Shown one piece after another: positions 15,887 to 23,950 of a DNA stretch of 51,657 bases. Positions within the stretch are counted from its first letter, which is position 1, and each line of letters opens with the position of its first letter. The translations under genes and the position numbers were made by a program. The notes below the pieces were generated by a model, which had not been told where the DNA came from, ran no database searches, and saw only the letters and a list, made by a program, of their open reading frames with translations. Origin of the DNA: a bacterium. GTDB taxonomy: Bacteria > Actinomycetota > Acidimicrobiia > Acidimicrobiales > CATQHL01. The stretch covers positions 1 to 51,657 of the forward strand of contig JAPPDX010000117.1 of assembly GCA_028824415.1 (NCBI GenBank). The letters run 5' to 3'.

Positions 15887-18214
15887 ATGATTCCCGAGGC
15901 GCTGGCCGGCAAACGCATCGCCCTCACCGGCGCTACCGGGTTCCTGGGCACGGCGCTCGTCGAAAAGCTGCTGCGCTCGGTTCCGGAGTGCGAACTGGTT
16001 CTGCTGGTGCGGCCCGGGCGTCGAGGACCCGACGAGCGGATCCGCCGCGAGGTCCTCCGCAACGACGCCTTCGACCGCCTGCGCGCCGCGCTCGGCAACG
16101 ACGGCTTCGGGGCCGAGGCCGCCCAGCGCATCCAGGCCATCTCCGCCGACGTCAGCCTCGACGGCCTCGGGATCGACGCCGAGGGTCGGGACCTCCTGGC
16201 CTCCTGCGACATCGTCATCCACGCCGCTGCGGCCGTCGCCTTCGACAACCCCTTCGATCTCGCCGTCGAGACGAACCTGCTGGGGCCGATCCGGCTGGTG
16301 GGGTTGCTGGCCGACATCGGCGTTTCACCGCACCTGATCTCAGTCTCCACGGCGTACGTCGCCGGCAACCGCCGGGGATTCGCCCCGGAGGAACTGCTCT
16401 CCGAGAGCCACTTCGCGGTCGCCGTGGACTGGCGAGCGGAGGCCGCCTCGGCGCGCCGAAGTCGCGACGCCATCGAGGACGAGAGCCGTACACCCGAGCG
16501 TCTCGAAGAGTTCTCCGGGGAGGCCGACGCCGAACTCGGTGCCGCCGGCACCGCCGCCCTGAGCGCCAAACGCGAGCAGATCCGCCAGCGCTGGGTGCGG
16601 ACACGCCTGGTGGAGGTGGGTCGGGCCCGCTCGGCCTCGTTGGGGTTCCCGGACGCCTACGGCCTCACCAAGGCACTCGCCGAGGCCGCGGTCGTCGAGA
16701 CACGCGGCGCCATCCCGCTCACGATCGTGCGTCCGTCCATCATCGAGTCGGCTCTGGTCGAGCCGTTCCCCGGGTGGATCCGGGGATTCCGCATGGCCGA
16801 GCCGATCATCATCTCCTATGCCCGCGGTTTGCTGCAGGACTTCCCCGGCACCCCCGAGGGAACCCTCGACGTGATCCCGGTGGACATGGTGGCCGCCGCC
16901 GTGTGCGCGGTGGCCGCCGACGGTCCGGCAGCCGACGGGCTGCCCAAGGTCGTGCAGGTGGCCTCGAGCGAAGTGAACCCGTTCCGGTTCGAGGATCTGC
17001 ACGACTGGTCGCACGCCTGGTTCTGCGAGAACCCGATCTACGACGAGCGCAACCAGCCGATCGCTCCGCCCCGCTGGTCATACCCCAGCCGCAAGCGGGT
17101 GCAGAACAGCCTGGAGCGGGCCAAGCGCGCTCTGGAGGCGGGCGAGAAGGTCCTCAGCGCGCTGCCGATCCGGGGCGAGAAGGCGGGCATCGCGGCCGAT
17201 TTCGCCGAGAAGCGCGCCCTGGTGGAGCGAGCGCTCAGCTACGTCGATCTCTACAGCAGTTACGTAGAGTGCCAGGCCACCTTCGGTATCGGCGAGCTGC
17301 TGGCACTGCACGAGTCGCTGACCCCGGATGATCGTGAGCAATTCATCTTCGACCCGCGCCGGATCGACTGGCGGCGATACCTCACCGAGATCCACCTGCC
17401 GTCGGTGATCGCCCAGGGACGCCTCAAGACGGCCCCGGCGGTCCGGGCAGGCATCGACCGCGACACCCGCCGGCGCCAGCAGGTGCTCTCGCCGCAGCGA
17501 CACATGGCCGCCTTCGACTTGGAGAACACCCTGGTGGCGTCGAACGTGGTGGCGTCGTGGGGCTGGCTGGCCACCAAGCGGATGCCTGCCACCGAGCGGG
17601 CCCGGCTCGTCGCTCGCACCCTGGCCGAGGCGCCGAAGCTGCTGGACCTCGACCGCCACGACCGCAGCGACTTCCTGCGCTACTTCTACCGCCGCTTCGC
17701 TGGGGCGCCGGTGGACCAGGTGGCCGACGACAGCTTCGAGATGTTCAGCGACCTGCTGCTGCGCCAGTCGTTCCCCGCCGCCATCCGCCGGGTGCGACAC
17801 CACCGGGCCCTCGGCCATCGCACCGTGCTGATCACCGGGGCGCTGGACTTCGTGATCGCACCCTTCGCGCCGCTGTTCGACGACATCGTCTGCGCCTCGC
17901 TGACCCGCACCCGCAGCGGCACCGCCTACACCGGCCAGCTCGCCACGGTGCCGCCGACCGGGGAGAGCCGGGCGGAGGCGCTGCTGAAGTACGCCGCACG
18001 CGAGGGGATCTCGCTGGCCGAGTCGGTGGCCTACGCCGACTCCACCAGCGACCTGCCCATGCTGGAAGCCGTGGGGTTCCCGGTGGCGGTCAACCCCGAG
18101 ACCAAGCTGGCGACCCTCGCCCGGCGCCGCGGCTGGCTCATCGAGAACTTCAAGCAGGCCCCCGGGGGTCCGCGCAAGCTGCTGCCCCTGGCCCAGCCGG
18201 TCGTGCGACGATGA
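15887..18214 (+). CDS. Fatty-acyl reductase (extended SDR) fused to a HAD-IB phosphatase
   Basis: The 775-residue protein has two enzyme parts. Residues 8-400 are an NAD(P)-binding acyl-reductase domain: TGATGFLG at 14-21, Ser154 in SVSTAY, and Tyr258-xxx-Lys262. Residues about 540-755 are a HAD-IB phosphatase domain: FDLENTLV (Asp544, with Glu546 in place of the usual second Asp), LITGALDF (Thr650) and ADSTSDLP (Asp718, Asp722). A helical linker (about 400-530) joins them. Expected roles are reduction of acyl-CoA or acyl-ACP to aldehyde or alcohol, and phosphate-ester hydrolysis. Related mycobacterial proteins carry similar fusions. It is the first gene of the TetR-controlled operon. Confidence 0.85.
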   Translation: MIPEALAGKRIALTGATGFLGTALVEKLLRSVPECELVLLVRPGRRGPDERIRREVLRNDAFDRLRAALGNDGFGAEAAQRIQAISADVSLDGLGIDAEGRDLLASCDIVIHAAAAVAFDNPFDLAVETNLLGPIRLVGLLADIGVSPHLISVSTAYVAGNRRGFAPEELLSESHFAVAVDWRAEAASARRSRDAIEDESRTPERLEEFSGEADAELGAAGTAALSAKREQIRQRWVRTRLVEVGRARSASLGFPDAYGLTKALAEAAVVETRGAIPLTIVRPSIIESALVEPFPGWIRGFRMAEPIIISYARGLLQDFPGTPEGTLDVIPVDMVAAAVCAVAADGPAADGLPKVVQVASSEVNPFRFEDLHDWSHAWFCENPIYDERNQPIAPPRWSYPSRKRVQNSLERAKRALEAGEKVLSALPIRGEKAGIAADFAEKRALVERALSYVDLYSSYVECQATFGIGELLALHESLTPDDREQFIFDPRRIDWRRYLTEIHLPSVIAQGRLKTAPAVRAGIDRDTRRRQQVLSPQRHMAAFDLENTLVASNVVASWGWLATKRMPATERARLVARTLAEAPKLLDLDRHDRSDFLRYFYRRFAGAPVDQVADDSFEMFSDLLLRQSFPAAIRRVRHHRALGHRTVLITGALDFVIAPFAPLFDDIVCASLTRTRSGTAYTGQLATVPPTGESRAEALLKYAAREGISLAESVAYADSTSDLPMLEAVGFPVAVNPETKLATLARRRGWLIENFKQAPGGPRKLLPLAQPVVRR

Positions 18215-18221
18215 GCGCCCG

Positions 18222-19838
18222 ATGAGTCCCCGCACCGCCTCCCCCACCCCCCGGCCCGGGTTCGTGCTGGAGGTGGAGCGGTCGACACCGCCGATCCTGT
18301 TCCACCACGGCGAGGGATTCCGCCTCGAGCGGCTGCCGGCGGGCCGCTCCCGGGTCGTCTACCCACCCAGCCCGCTGGAGGGTCTCCCCGATCCCGCAGG
18401 CGCCATCCGCCACGCCCTCGAGCACCCCATCGACAGCGAGCCGCTGCCGGCGCTGCTGCGGCCGGGCATGAAACTCACCATCGCCTTCGACGACATCTCG
18501 TTGCCGCTGCCCCCGATGCAGCGGCCCGACGTGCGCCAGCAGGTCATCGAAACCGTCCTGGACATGGCCGCCGCGGCCGGCGTCGACGACGTGCACCTCA
18601 TCGCCGCCCTGGCACTGCACCGGCGCATGACCGAAGCCGAGTTGCGCCACGCCGTCGGCGACCGCGTGTACGAGGCCTTCGCCCCGTCGCGCCGCCTCTA
18701 CAACCACGACGCCGAGGACCCCAACGGCATGGTGGTCCTCGGTGTGACCGACCACGGTGAGGAGGTGCAGATCAGCCGGCGCGCCGCCGAGAGCGATCTC
18801 GTCGTGTACGTGAACATCAACATCGTCGCCATGGACGGCGGCTGGAAGAGCACCGCAACCGGGCTTTCGGGGTACCAGGGTTTGCGCCACCACCACAACG
18901 TGGCCACGATGTTGAAGTCCCGATCGTTCATGGACCAGCGCAGTTCCGAGTTGCACCACTCCAACTGGCGCCAGGGCGCCGTGCTGCGGGACTCCGGTCC
19001 GCGGATATTTCAGATCGAGACCACGATCAACAACAACAGCTTCGGCACCAGCGGATCGCTCTCCATGCTGCAGAAGCGCGAATGGGAGTGGACCGCGCGG
19101 GATCGGGCGACGTTCCTGGCCATGCAGGGCGGGCTGCAGGTCATGTCGCCGGCCGCCCGGCGGCGCGCCTTCCAGTCCTGGCGGGCGCCCTACGCCATCA
19201 CCTCGGTACAGGCCGGCGAGGTGGAGGCCGTCCACAAGGTCACCACCGAGAACGTCTACCGCCAGCAGCTCGTGGCCGTCGAGGGCCAGACCGACGTGCT
19301 GACGATGGGCCTGCCCTACATCTGCCCCTACAACGTCAACTCCATCATGAACCCGATCCTGGTCATGTGCCTGGGGTTGGGCTACTTCTTCAACCTCTAC
19401 CGGGGCCGGCCGCTGGTGCGTCCCGGCGGGGTGGTGATCATGACCCACCCCACGCCGTGGGAGTTCCACCCGGTGCACCACCCCAGCTACATCGACTTCT
19501 TCGAGCAGGTGCTGGCCGACACCACCGACCCCGTCGAGATCGAGGCCCGCTACGAGCTGCAGTACGCCACCGACGAGTGGTACCGGCACCTCTACCGCAC
19601 CTCCTACGCCTACCACGGCGTGCACCCCTTCTACATGTGGTACTGGGGGGCACACGCGCTGAGTTACCTGGGGCGGGTCATCGTCGTGGGCGGCGACCGG
19701 GCGGCGGTGCGACGCATGGGTTTCGCCCCGGCCTCCAGCCTCAGCGATGCCTTCGAGATCGCCAGCGACACCGTCGGCAGCCGGCCCTCGGTCACGCACC
19801 TGCACCTGCCCCCCTTTGTCATGGCGGACGTCTCGTGA
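18222..19838 (+). CDS. LarA (nickel-dependent lactate racemase)-family protein
   Basis: The 538-residue protein has the LarA N-terminal domain: LTIAFDDISLPLPP at 85-98, LIAALALHRRMTEAEL at 126-141, and the cofactor-lysine region MDGGWKSTATGLSG at 204-217. By alignment from memory, His133 matches catalytic His108 of LarA, Lys209 the nickel-pincer-bearing Lys184, and His225 the nickel ligand His200. The position of His174 is Ile199. It may be a racemase or epimerase of another hydroxyacid, or have a changed reaction. The middle is rich in aromatic residues (PYICPYNVNSIMNPILVMCLGLGYFFNLY), possibly membrane-touching. It starts 7 nt after the reductase gene. No larB, larC or larE is in view. Confidence 0.78.
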   Translation: MSPRTASPTPRPGFVLEVERSTPPILFHHGEGFRLERLPAGRSRVVYPPSPLEGLPDPAGAIRHALEHPIDSEPLPALLRPGMKLTIAFDDISLPLPPMQRPDVRQQVIETVLDMAAAAGVDDVHLIAALALHRRMTEAELRHAVGDRVYEAFAPSRRLYNHDAEDPNGMVVLGVTDHGEEVQISRRAAESDLVVYVNINIVAMDGGWKSTATGLSGYQGLRHHHNVATMLKSRSFMDQRSSELHHSNWRQGAVLRDSGPRIFQIETTINNNSFGTSGSLSMLQKREWEWTARDRATFLAMQGGLQVMSPAARRRAFQSWRAPYAITSVQAGEVEAVHKVTTENVYRQQLVAVEGQTDVLTMGLPYICPYNVNSIMNPILVMCLGLGYFFNLYRGRPLVRPGGVVIMTHPTPWEFHPVHHPSYIDFFEQVLADTTDPVEIEARYELQYATDEWYRHLYRTSYAYHGVHPFYMWYWGAHALSYLGRVIVVGGDRAAVRRMGFAPASSLSDAFEIASDTVGSRPSVTHLHLPPFVMADVS

Positions 19839-19854
19839 TGGCGGACATGCCGTG
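19821..19854 (+). repeat. 17-bp tandem duplication at the larA-like/plsC-like junction
   Basis: Two adjacent 17-bp units (19821-19837 and 19838-19854) match at 14 of 17 positions and both begin ATGGCGGAC. The first holds the stop of the LarA-family gene, the second ends in the GTG start of the acyltransferase gene. Between them lies a five-codon frame (MADMP) linked by TGATG and GTGA overlaps. Confidence 0.7.
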
Positions 19855-20757
19855 AGGCGCAACCCCACCGGCGGCCTGATGCGGGGCCTGGACTTCCCGT
19901 GGCGCCCCCCGACCGTGCCGCTGTCGGCGCCGCCGGAGCACGTCCCGGCCGCGCTGGGCGCCGACTTCGACACCGACTGGGCGCGCCGCTGGCCGGCCCG
20001 CATGGTGCGCGCCTCGATCATCGAGTTGCTGTGGCGGCCGGTGGTGGCAGCGGCCGCCCAACCCTCCCGGCTGGGGCTGGATCGCCTGGAGGCCCTCGAC
20101 GGCGAGCCGGTCATCTTCGCCGCCAACCACCACAGCCACCTCGACACCCCGCTGCTGATGACGTCGATCCCCGAGCCGTGGCGCCACACCCTGATCGTGG
20201 CGGCGGCGGCGGACTACTTCTTCCCGACCCGCCCCAAGGGGTTCGCCTCGGCGCTGTTCATGGGCGCCGTGCCGGTGGAGCGGGCCCGGGTGGGCCGCGA
20301 CTCCGCCCAGGAGGTTGCCGGGCTGGTGCGCCGCGGCTGGAGCCTGCTGCTGTACCCCGAAGGGGGGCGGAGCACCGACGGCTGGGGCCAGCCGTTCCGG
20401 GGCGGCGCCGCCTACCTGGCGCACCGCTGCGACGTGCCGGTCGTGCCCGTGTACCTGGCCGGCACCCGCAAGATCCTCCCCAAGGGCCGCCTGGTCCCCG
20501 CCCCGGGTCGGACCCTGGTGGTCTTCGGGGACCCGGTGCGCCCCGACCCCAGCGAACGCATCCGCACCCTCGGGACGCGCATCGAAGCCGCCGTGGCCGC
20601 CCTCGCCGACGAGGTCACCACGGACTGGTGGAAGGCACGTCGCCGGGCGCACACCGGCACCACCCCGTCACTCACCGGGCCCGACGCGGCTTCGTGGCGG
20701 CGCGCCTGGGCGCTGTCGCACCGCAGCAGGCCGCGCCGGCGGCGCTGGCCCCGCTGA
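19852..20757 (+). CDS. PlsC-like 1-acyl-sn-glycerol-3-phosphate acyltransferase family protein
   Basis: The 301-residue protein has the acyltransferase HX4D motif (His93 to Asp98, NHHSHLD), a substrate-phosphate motif EGGRS at 170-174, and VPVVPVYLAGT at 195-205. It should move an acyl chain onto a glycerol phosphate or another alcohol at the membrane. The GTG at 19852 overlaps the five-codon minicistron stop; ATG 19879 is the other possible start. The C-terminal tail is Arg-rich (RPRRRRWPR). As the last gene of the acyl-reductase operon it suggests synthesis of a modified glycerolipid, wax or ether lipid. Confidence 0.85.
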   Translation: MRRNPTGGLMRGLDFPWRPPTVPLSAPPEHVPAALGADFDTDWARRWPARMVRASIIELLWRPVVAAAAQPSRLGLDRLEALDGEPVIFAANHHSHLDTPLLMTSIPEPWRHTLIVAAAADYFFPTRPKGFASALFMGAVPVERARVGRDSAQEVAGLVRRGWSLLLYPEGGRSTDGWGQPFRGGAAYLAHRCDVPVVPVYLAGTRKILPKGRLVPAPGRTLVVFGDPVRPDPSERIRTLGTRIEAAVAALADEVTTDWWKARRRAHTGTTPSLTGPDAASWRRAWALSHRSRPRRRRWPR

Positions 20758-20819
20758 GCGCCCCGGCCGTTCGCCGCCACCACCGGTCGCTGCGCCGGAT
20801 GCAGACCTCCATCGGGGTC

Positions 20820-20895
20820 GTCATTCCGGCGAACGCCGGAATCCAGGATCAACGACCACCGGATGCATCTGGATCCCGGCCTACGCCGGGATGAC
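20820..20895. repeat. Double-hairpin dispersed repeat (REP/MITE-like)
   Basis: Two 27-bp arms (20820-20846 and 20869-20895) are inverted copies of each other with four mismatches, and each arm is itself a hairpin: TTCCGGC/GCCGGAA and TCCCGGC/GCCGGGA. A 22-bp spacer separates them. The GTCATTCCGGC...GCCGGGATGAC type occurs as dispersed repeats in many bacteria. A single-arm relative is at 25311-25332. It lies 3' of the lipid operon and could also end transcription. Confidence 0.7.
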
Positions 20896-20960
20896 AATCG
20901 GTGGGGCCGGGCCCCGGGCCCGGTAGAAACGAGGCCAGCCCCAGCCCCGCGAGGTACACC

Positions 20961-23237
20961 ATGGCCGTCCATGCCAGCACCCCCATCTCCCTGATCGAAG
21001 CCGCCCATGGTCGCCTGGCCGCGGCGGTCTCGGACGCCCGTACCGTCACTGACCGCCCGCTGACGGCGGCGGAGAAGATCCTCGTCGGCCACCTCGACGA
21101 CCCGTCGGGCTACCTGCCCGAGCGGGGGCGCAGCTACGTCGACTTCCGCCCCGACCGGGTGGCGATGCAGGACGCCACGGCTCAGATGGCCTGGCTCCAG
21201 TTCATGACCGCCGGGCTCGAGGAGGTTGCGGTGCCGACGACGGTGCACTGCGACCACCTCATCCAGGCCAAGGTGGACGCCCGGCGCGACCTGCTGGCGG
21301 CGCTGGAGAACCACGACGAGGTCTACGATTTCCTGGAGTCGGTGAGCGCCCGCTACGGGGCCGGTTTCTGGAAGCCGGGCTCGGGCATCATCCATCAGGT
21401 CGTGCTGGAGAACTACGCCTTCCCCGGCGGGATGATGATCGGCACCGACAGCCACACCCCCAACGCCGGGGGGCTGGGCATGGTGGCGGTGGGCGTGGGC
21501 GGCGCCGACGCCGTGGACGTCATGACCGGCTTCCCGTGGAACGTGCGGTGGCCGAAGTTCATCGGCGTGCGCCTCACCGGGCGCCTCTCGGGCTGGTCGG
21601 CGCCCAAGGACGTCATCCTGAAAGTGGCGGACCTGCTGACCGTCGCCGGCGGCACCGGCGCCATCGTGGAGTACTTCGGCCCAGGCGCCGAGACGATCTC
21701 GGCCACCGGCAAGGCCACCATCTGCAACATGGGCGCCGAGATCGGCGCCACCACCTCGCTGTTCGCCTACGACGAGTCGATGGCCCGCTTCCTGAAAGCC
21801 ACCGGCCGCGAGCAGGTGGCCGCGGCGGCCGACGCCGTCGCCGAACACCTCCGACCCGACGACGGGGTGCTCGCCGACCCCGAGGGCTGCTACGACTCGG
21901 TGATCGAGATCGACCTGTCAACCCTGGCGCCGCACATCAACGGGCCGCACTCGCCCGACCGGGCCCGCCCGGTGTCGGACTTGGGCACCGAGGCGGCCGC
22001 TGAGGGCTGGCCCATGGAGATCTCCGCCGCGCTGGTGGGCTCGTGCACCAACTCCTCCTACGAGGACATCACGCGCGCCGCCAGCATCGTCTCCGGGGCG
22101 GTGGCAAAGGGCTTGAAGGTGCGGGCGCCGCTGCTGGTCACACCGGGGTCGGAACAGATCCGCGCCACCATCGCCCGCGACGGGTTGCTCGGCATCTTCG
22201 AGGACGCGGGGGCCACGGTACTGGCCAACGCCTGCGGGCCGTGCATCGGCCAGTGGTCGCGCAGCGACGTGGCCGAGGGCGACACCAACGTGATCGTGAA
22301 CAGCTACAACCGCAACTTCCCCAAGCGCAACGACGGCCTGGCCTCCACGCTGGCCTTCGTCACCTCGCCGGAGGTGGTGGTGGCCCTGGCTCTCGCCGGC
22401 CGGGTGGACTTCGACCCGCTCACCGACACGCTCACCAACGACGCCGGCGAGGAGGTGCGCCTGCTCGAGCCGATCGGCACCGAGTTGCCGCCCGACGGCT
22501 TCGATCCCGGCGAGGCGGGGTTCGTGGCCCCGCCGCTGGAGTCGGAACGTGCCGCCATCGAGGTGCGGATCTCGCCGACCAGCAGGCGCCTGCAGGAACT
22601 GCAGCCGTTCGCCGCCTGGGACGGGCGGGACTACGAGGACCTGGCGGTGCTGGTGAAGGCGGCCGGCAAGTGCACCACCGACCACATCTCCGCCGCCGGG
22701 CCGTGGCTGCGCTATCGCGGGCACCTCGAGAACATCAGCGGCAACCTCTTCGCCGGTGCGGTCAACGCCTTCGGCGGGGCGGTCGGCGAGGGCAAGGACC
22801 AGACCGACGGCCAGGTCCGCCCCTACCCCGAGATCGCCGAGCGCTACCACACCGCCGGCTGGTCGTGGGTCGCCGTGGGCGACGCCAACTACGGCGAGGG
22901 CTCCTCCCGGGAGCACGCCGCCATGGAACCCCGCTTCCGGGGCTGTGTGGCCGTCATTACCCGCTCCTTCGCCCGCATCGCCGAGACCAACCTCAAGAAG
23001 CAGGGCGTGCTGGCGCTCACGTTCGCCGACCCCGCCGACTACGACCGCATCGGCGAGGACGACCGCATCGCCATCCGGGGACTCGCCGACCTGGCGCCGG
23101 GACAGCCGGTGCGGGTGGAGGTGTCGCACCCCGACGGCTCGACGGATGCGTTCGACACCACCCACACGATGTCGGCAGACCAGATCGACTGGTTCCGGGC
23201 CGGCAGCGCCCTCAACGTCATCCGCACCCGGCTCTGA
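20961..23237 (+). CDS. Aconitate hydratase, mitochondrial-type
   Basis: The protein has 758 residues from [17 protein letters not shown]. The [4Fe-4S] ligands are Cys362 (GSCTNSS), Cys425 and Cys428 (ACGPCIGQW). Other active-site stretches are [36 protein letters not shown] and [14 protein letters not shown]. It isomerises citrate and isocitrate. The length and order resemble mitochondrial aconitase more than the longer AcnA usual in actinobacteria. ATG 20961 has GAGG a few bases upstream; the in-frame extension to 20901 is not protein-like. It heads a block with the two glyoxylate-shunt enzymes. Confidence 0.93.
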   Translation: MAVHASTPISLIEAAHGRLAAAVSDARTVTDRPLTAAEKILVGHLDDPSGYLPERGRSYVDFRPDRVAMQDATAQMAWLQFMTAGLEEVAVPTTVHCDHLIQAKVDARRDLLAALENHDEVYDFLESVSARYGAGFWKPGSGIIHQVVLENYAFPGGMMIGTDSHTPNAGGLGMVAVGVGGADAVDVMTGFPWNVRWPKFIGVRLTGRLSGWSAPKDVILKVADLLTVAGGTGAIVEYFGPGAETISATGKATICNMGAEIGATTSLFAYDESMARFLKATGREQVAAAADAVAEHLRPDDGVLADPEGCYDSVIEIDLSTLAPHINGPHSPDRARPVSDLGTEAAAEGWPMEISAALVGSCTNSSYEDITRAASIVSGAVAKGLKVRAPLLVTPGSEQIRATIARDGLLGIFEDAGATVLANACGPCIGQWSRSDVAEGDTNVIVNSYNRNFPKRNDGLASTLAFVTSPEVVVALALAGRVDFDPLTDTLTNDAGEEVRLLEPIGTELPPDGFDPGEAGFVAPPLESERAAIEVRISPTSRRLQELQPFAAWDGRDYEDLAVLVKAAGKCTTDHISAAGPWLRYRGHLENISGNLFAGAVNAFGGAVGEGKDQTDGQVRPYPEIAERYHTAGWSWVAVGDANYGEGSSREHAAMEPRFRGCVAVITRSFARIAETNLKKQGVLALTFADPADYDRIGEDDRIAIRGLADLAPGQPVRVEVSHPDGSTDAFDTTHTMSADQIDWFRAGSALNVIRTRL

Positions 23238-23286
23238 GCACGGCCCGGCTGGGCGCCACCAGCGGCGAGCGCTCGGGAGAGCACGT

Positions 23287-23307
23287 TGTATTGCGATTTG
23301 TAATACA
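23287..23307. promoter_or_regulatory. Promoter/operator of the mazEF pair
   Basis: Inverted arms TGTATT and AATACA flank a 9-bp spacer in an AT-rich patch. TAATAC (23301-23306) can serve as a -10 box, leaving an almost leaderless transcript for the GTG at 23317. Autoregulation is inferred. Confidence 0.5.
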
Positions 23308-23316
23308 CTGACACCC

Positions 23317-23556
23317 GTGGGAGTAGCCATCTCCGTCCGGCTGGACGACGAGTCGCATCGGGCCCTGATGCAACTCGAAGCCACAGGAATGACCCGCTCG
23401 GAAGCAATCCGCAGTTCCGTCGTGGCGGCGGCGGCACGCCTCGCTGAACACCGAGCGCTGGCGGCGGAGGCTGCCGCCCTCGAGGCCGACGAACTGGACC
23501 GCCGCGAGATGCGCGAGGTGGCGGCGATGATGGAGGACCTTCGTGCGCCGTGGTGA
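23317..23556 (+). CDS. Ribbon-helix-helix antitoxin (MazE/CopG-like)
   Basis: The 79-residue protein from GTG 23317 reads VGVAISVRLDDESHRALMQLEATGMTRSEAIRSSVVAAAARLAEH, a ribbon-helix-helix DNA-binding unit. A long acidic helix follows (LAAEAAALEADELDRREMREVAAMMEDL) that would wrap the toxin. Its 3' end overlaps the MazF-like gene by 14 nt, so expression is coupled. The operator-like repeat directly upstream supports autoregulation. Confidence 0.82.
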   Translation: MGVAISVRLDDESHRALMQLEATGMTRSEAIRSSVVAAAARLAEHRALAAEAAALEADELDRREMREVAAMMEDLRAPW

Positions 23557-23860
23557 GGTACGCCCGCTCCGTCTCTCCAAGGGCACCGGGCACGAACAGC
23601 AGGGGCGGCGCTTCGGTGTCGTCGTCCAAACCGACGCCCTGCTCCCCCGCTCCACGGTCCTCGTGGCACCTACGTCGCGCAGCGCCAGACCGGCCTCGTT
23701 CCGGCCCGAGGTCTCGATCGGTGGTACGGCGACGCGGGCGCTCGTGGAACAGTTGGGCGCCGTCGACGCCAGCCGGCTGGGAGACACGGTCGGCCAACTC
23801 AGCGCCGCCGAGCAGTGGGCGGTCGACGCCGCGCTGCTGACGGTGCTGGAACTTCGCTGA
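23543..23860 (+). CDS. MazF-family endoribonuclease toxin
   Basis: The 105-residue protein has the MazF/PemK opening RRGEVRPLRLSKGTGHEQQGRRFGVVVQTD, then STVLVAPTSRSARPASFRPEV and a C-terminal helix AAEQWAVDAALLTVLEL. MazF toxins cut RNA at short sequences and stop growth when their antitoxin is lost. The GTG at 23543 lies inside the antitoxin gene. The usual aspartates after RRGEV are changed to PLRLSKG, so catalytic strength is uncertain. Confidence 0.85.
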   Translation: MRRGEVRPLRLSKGTGHEQQGRRFGVVVQTDALLPRSTVLVAPTSRSARPASFRPEVSIGGTATRALVEQLGAVDASRLGDTVGQLSAAEQWAVDAALLTVLELR

Positions 23861-23950
23861 TCCTGGAGTTGAGCAAGTCGAGCGGGTGCCCCGTGGCGTT
23901 CACATCGCAATGGGGCAAGCCACCTCGAGATCCCCAGTTCCGCGGCGGCG

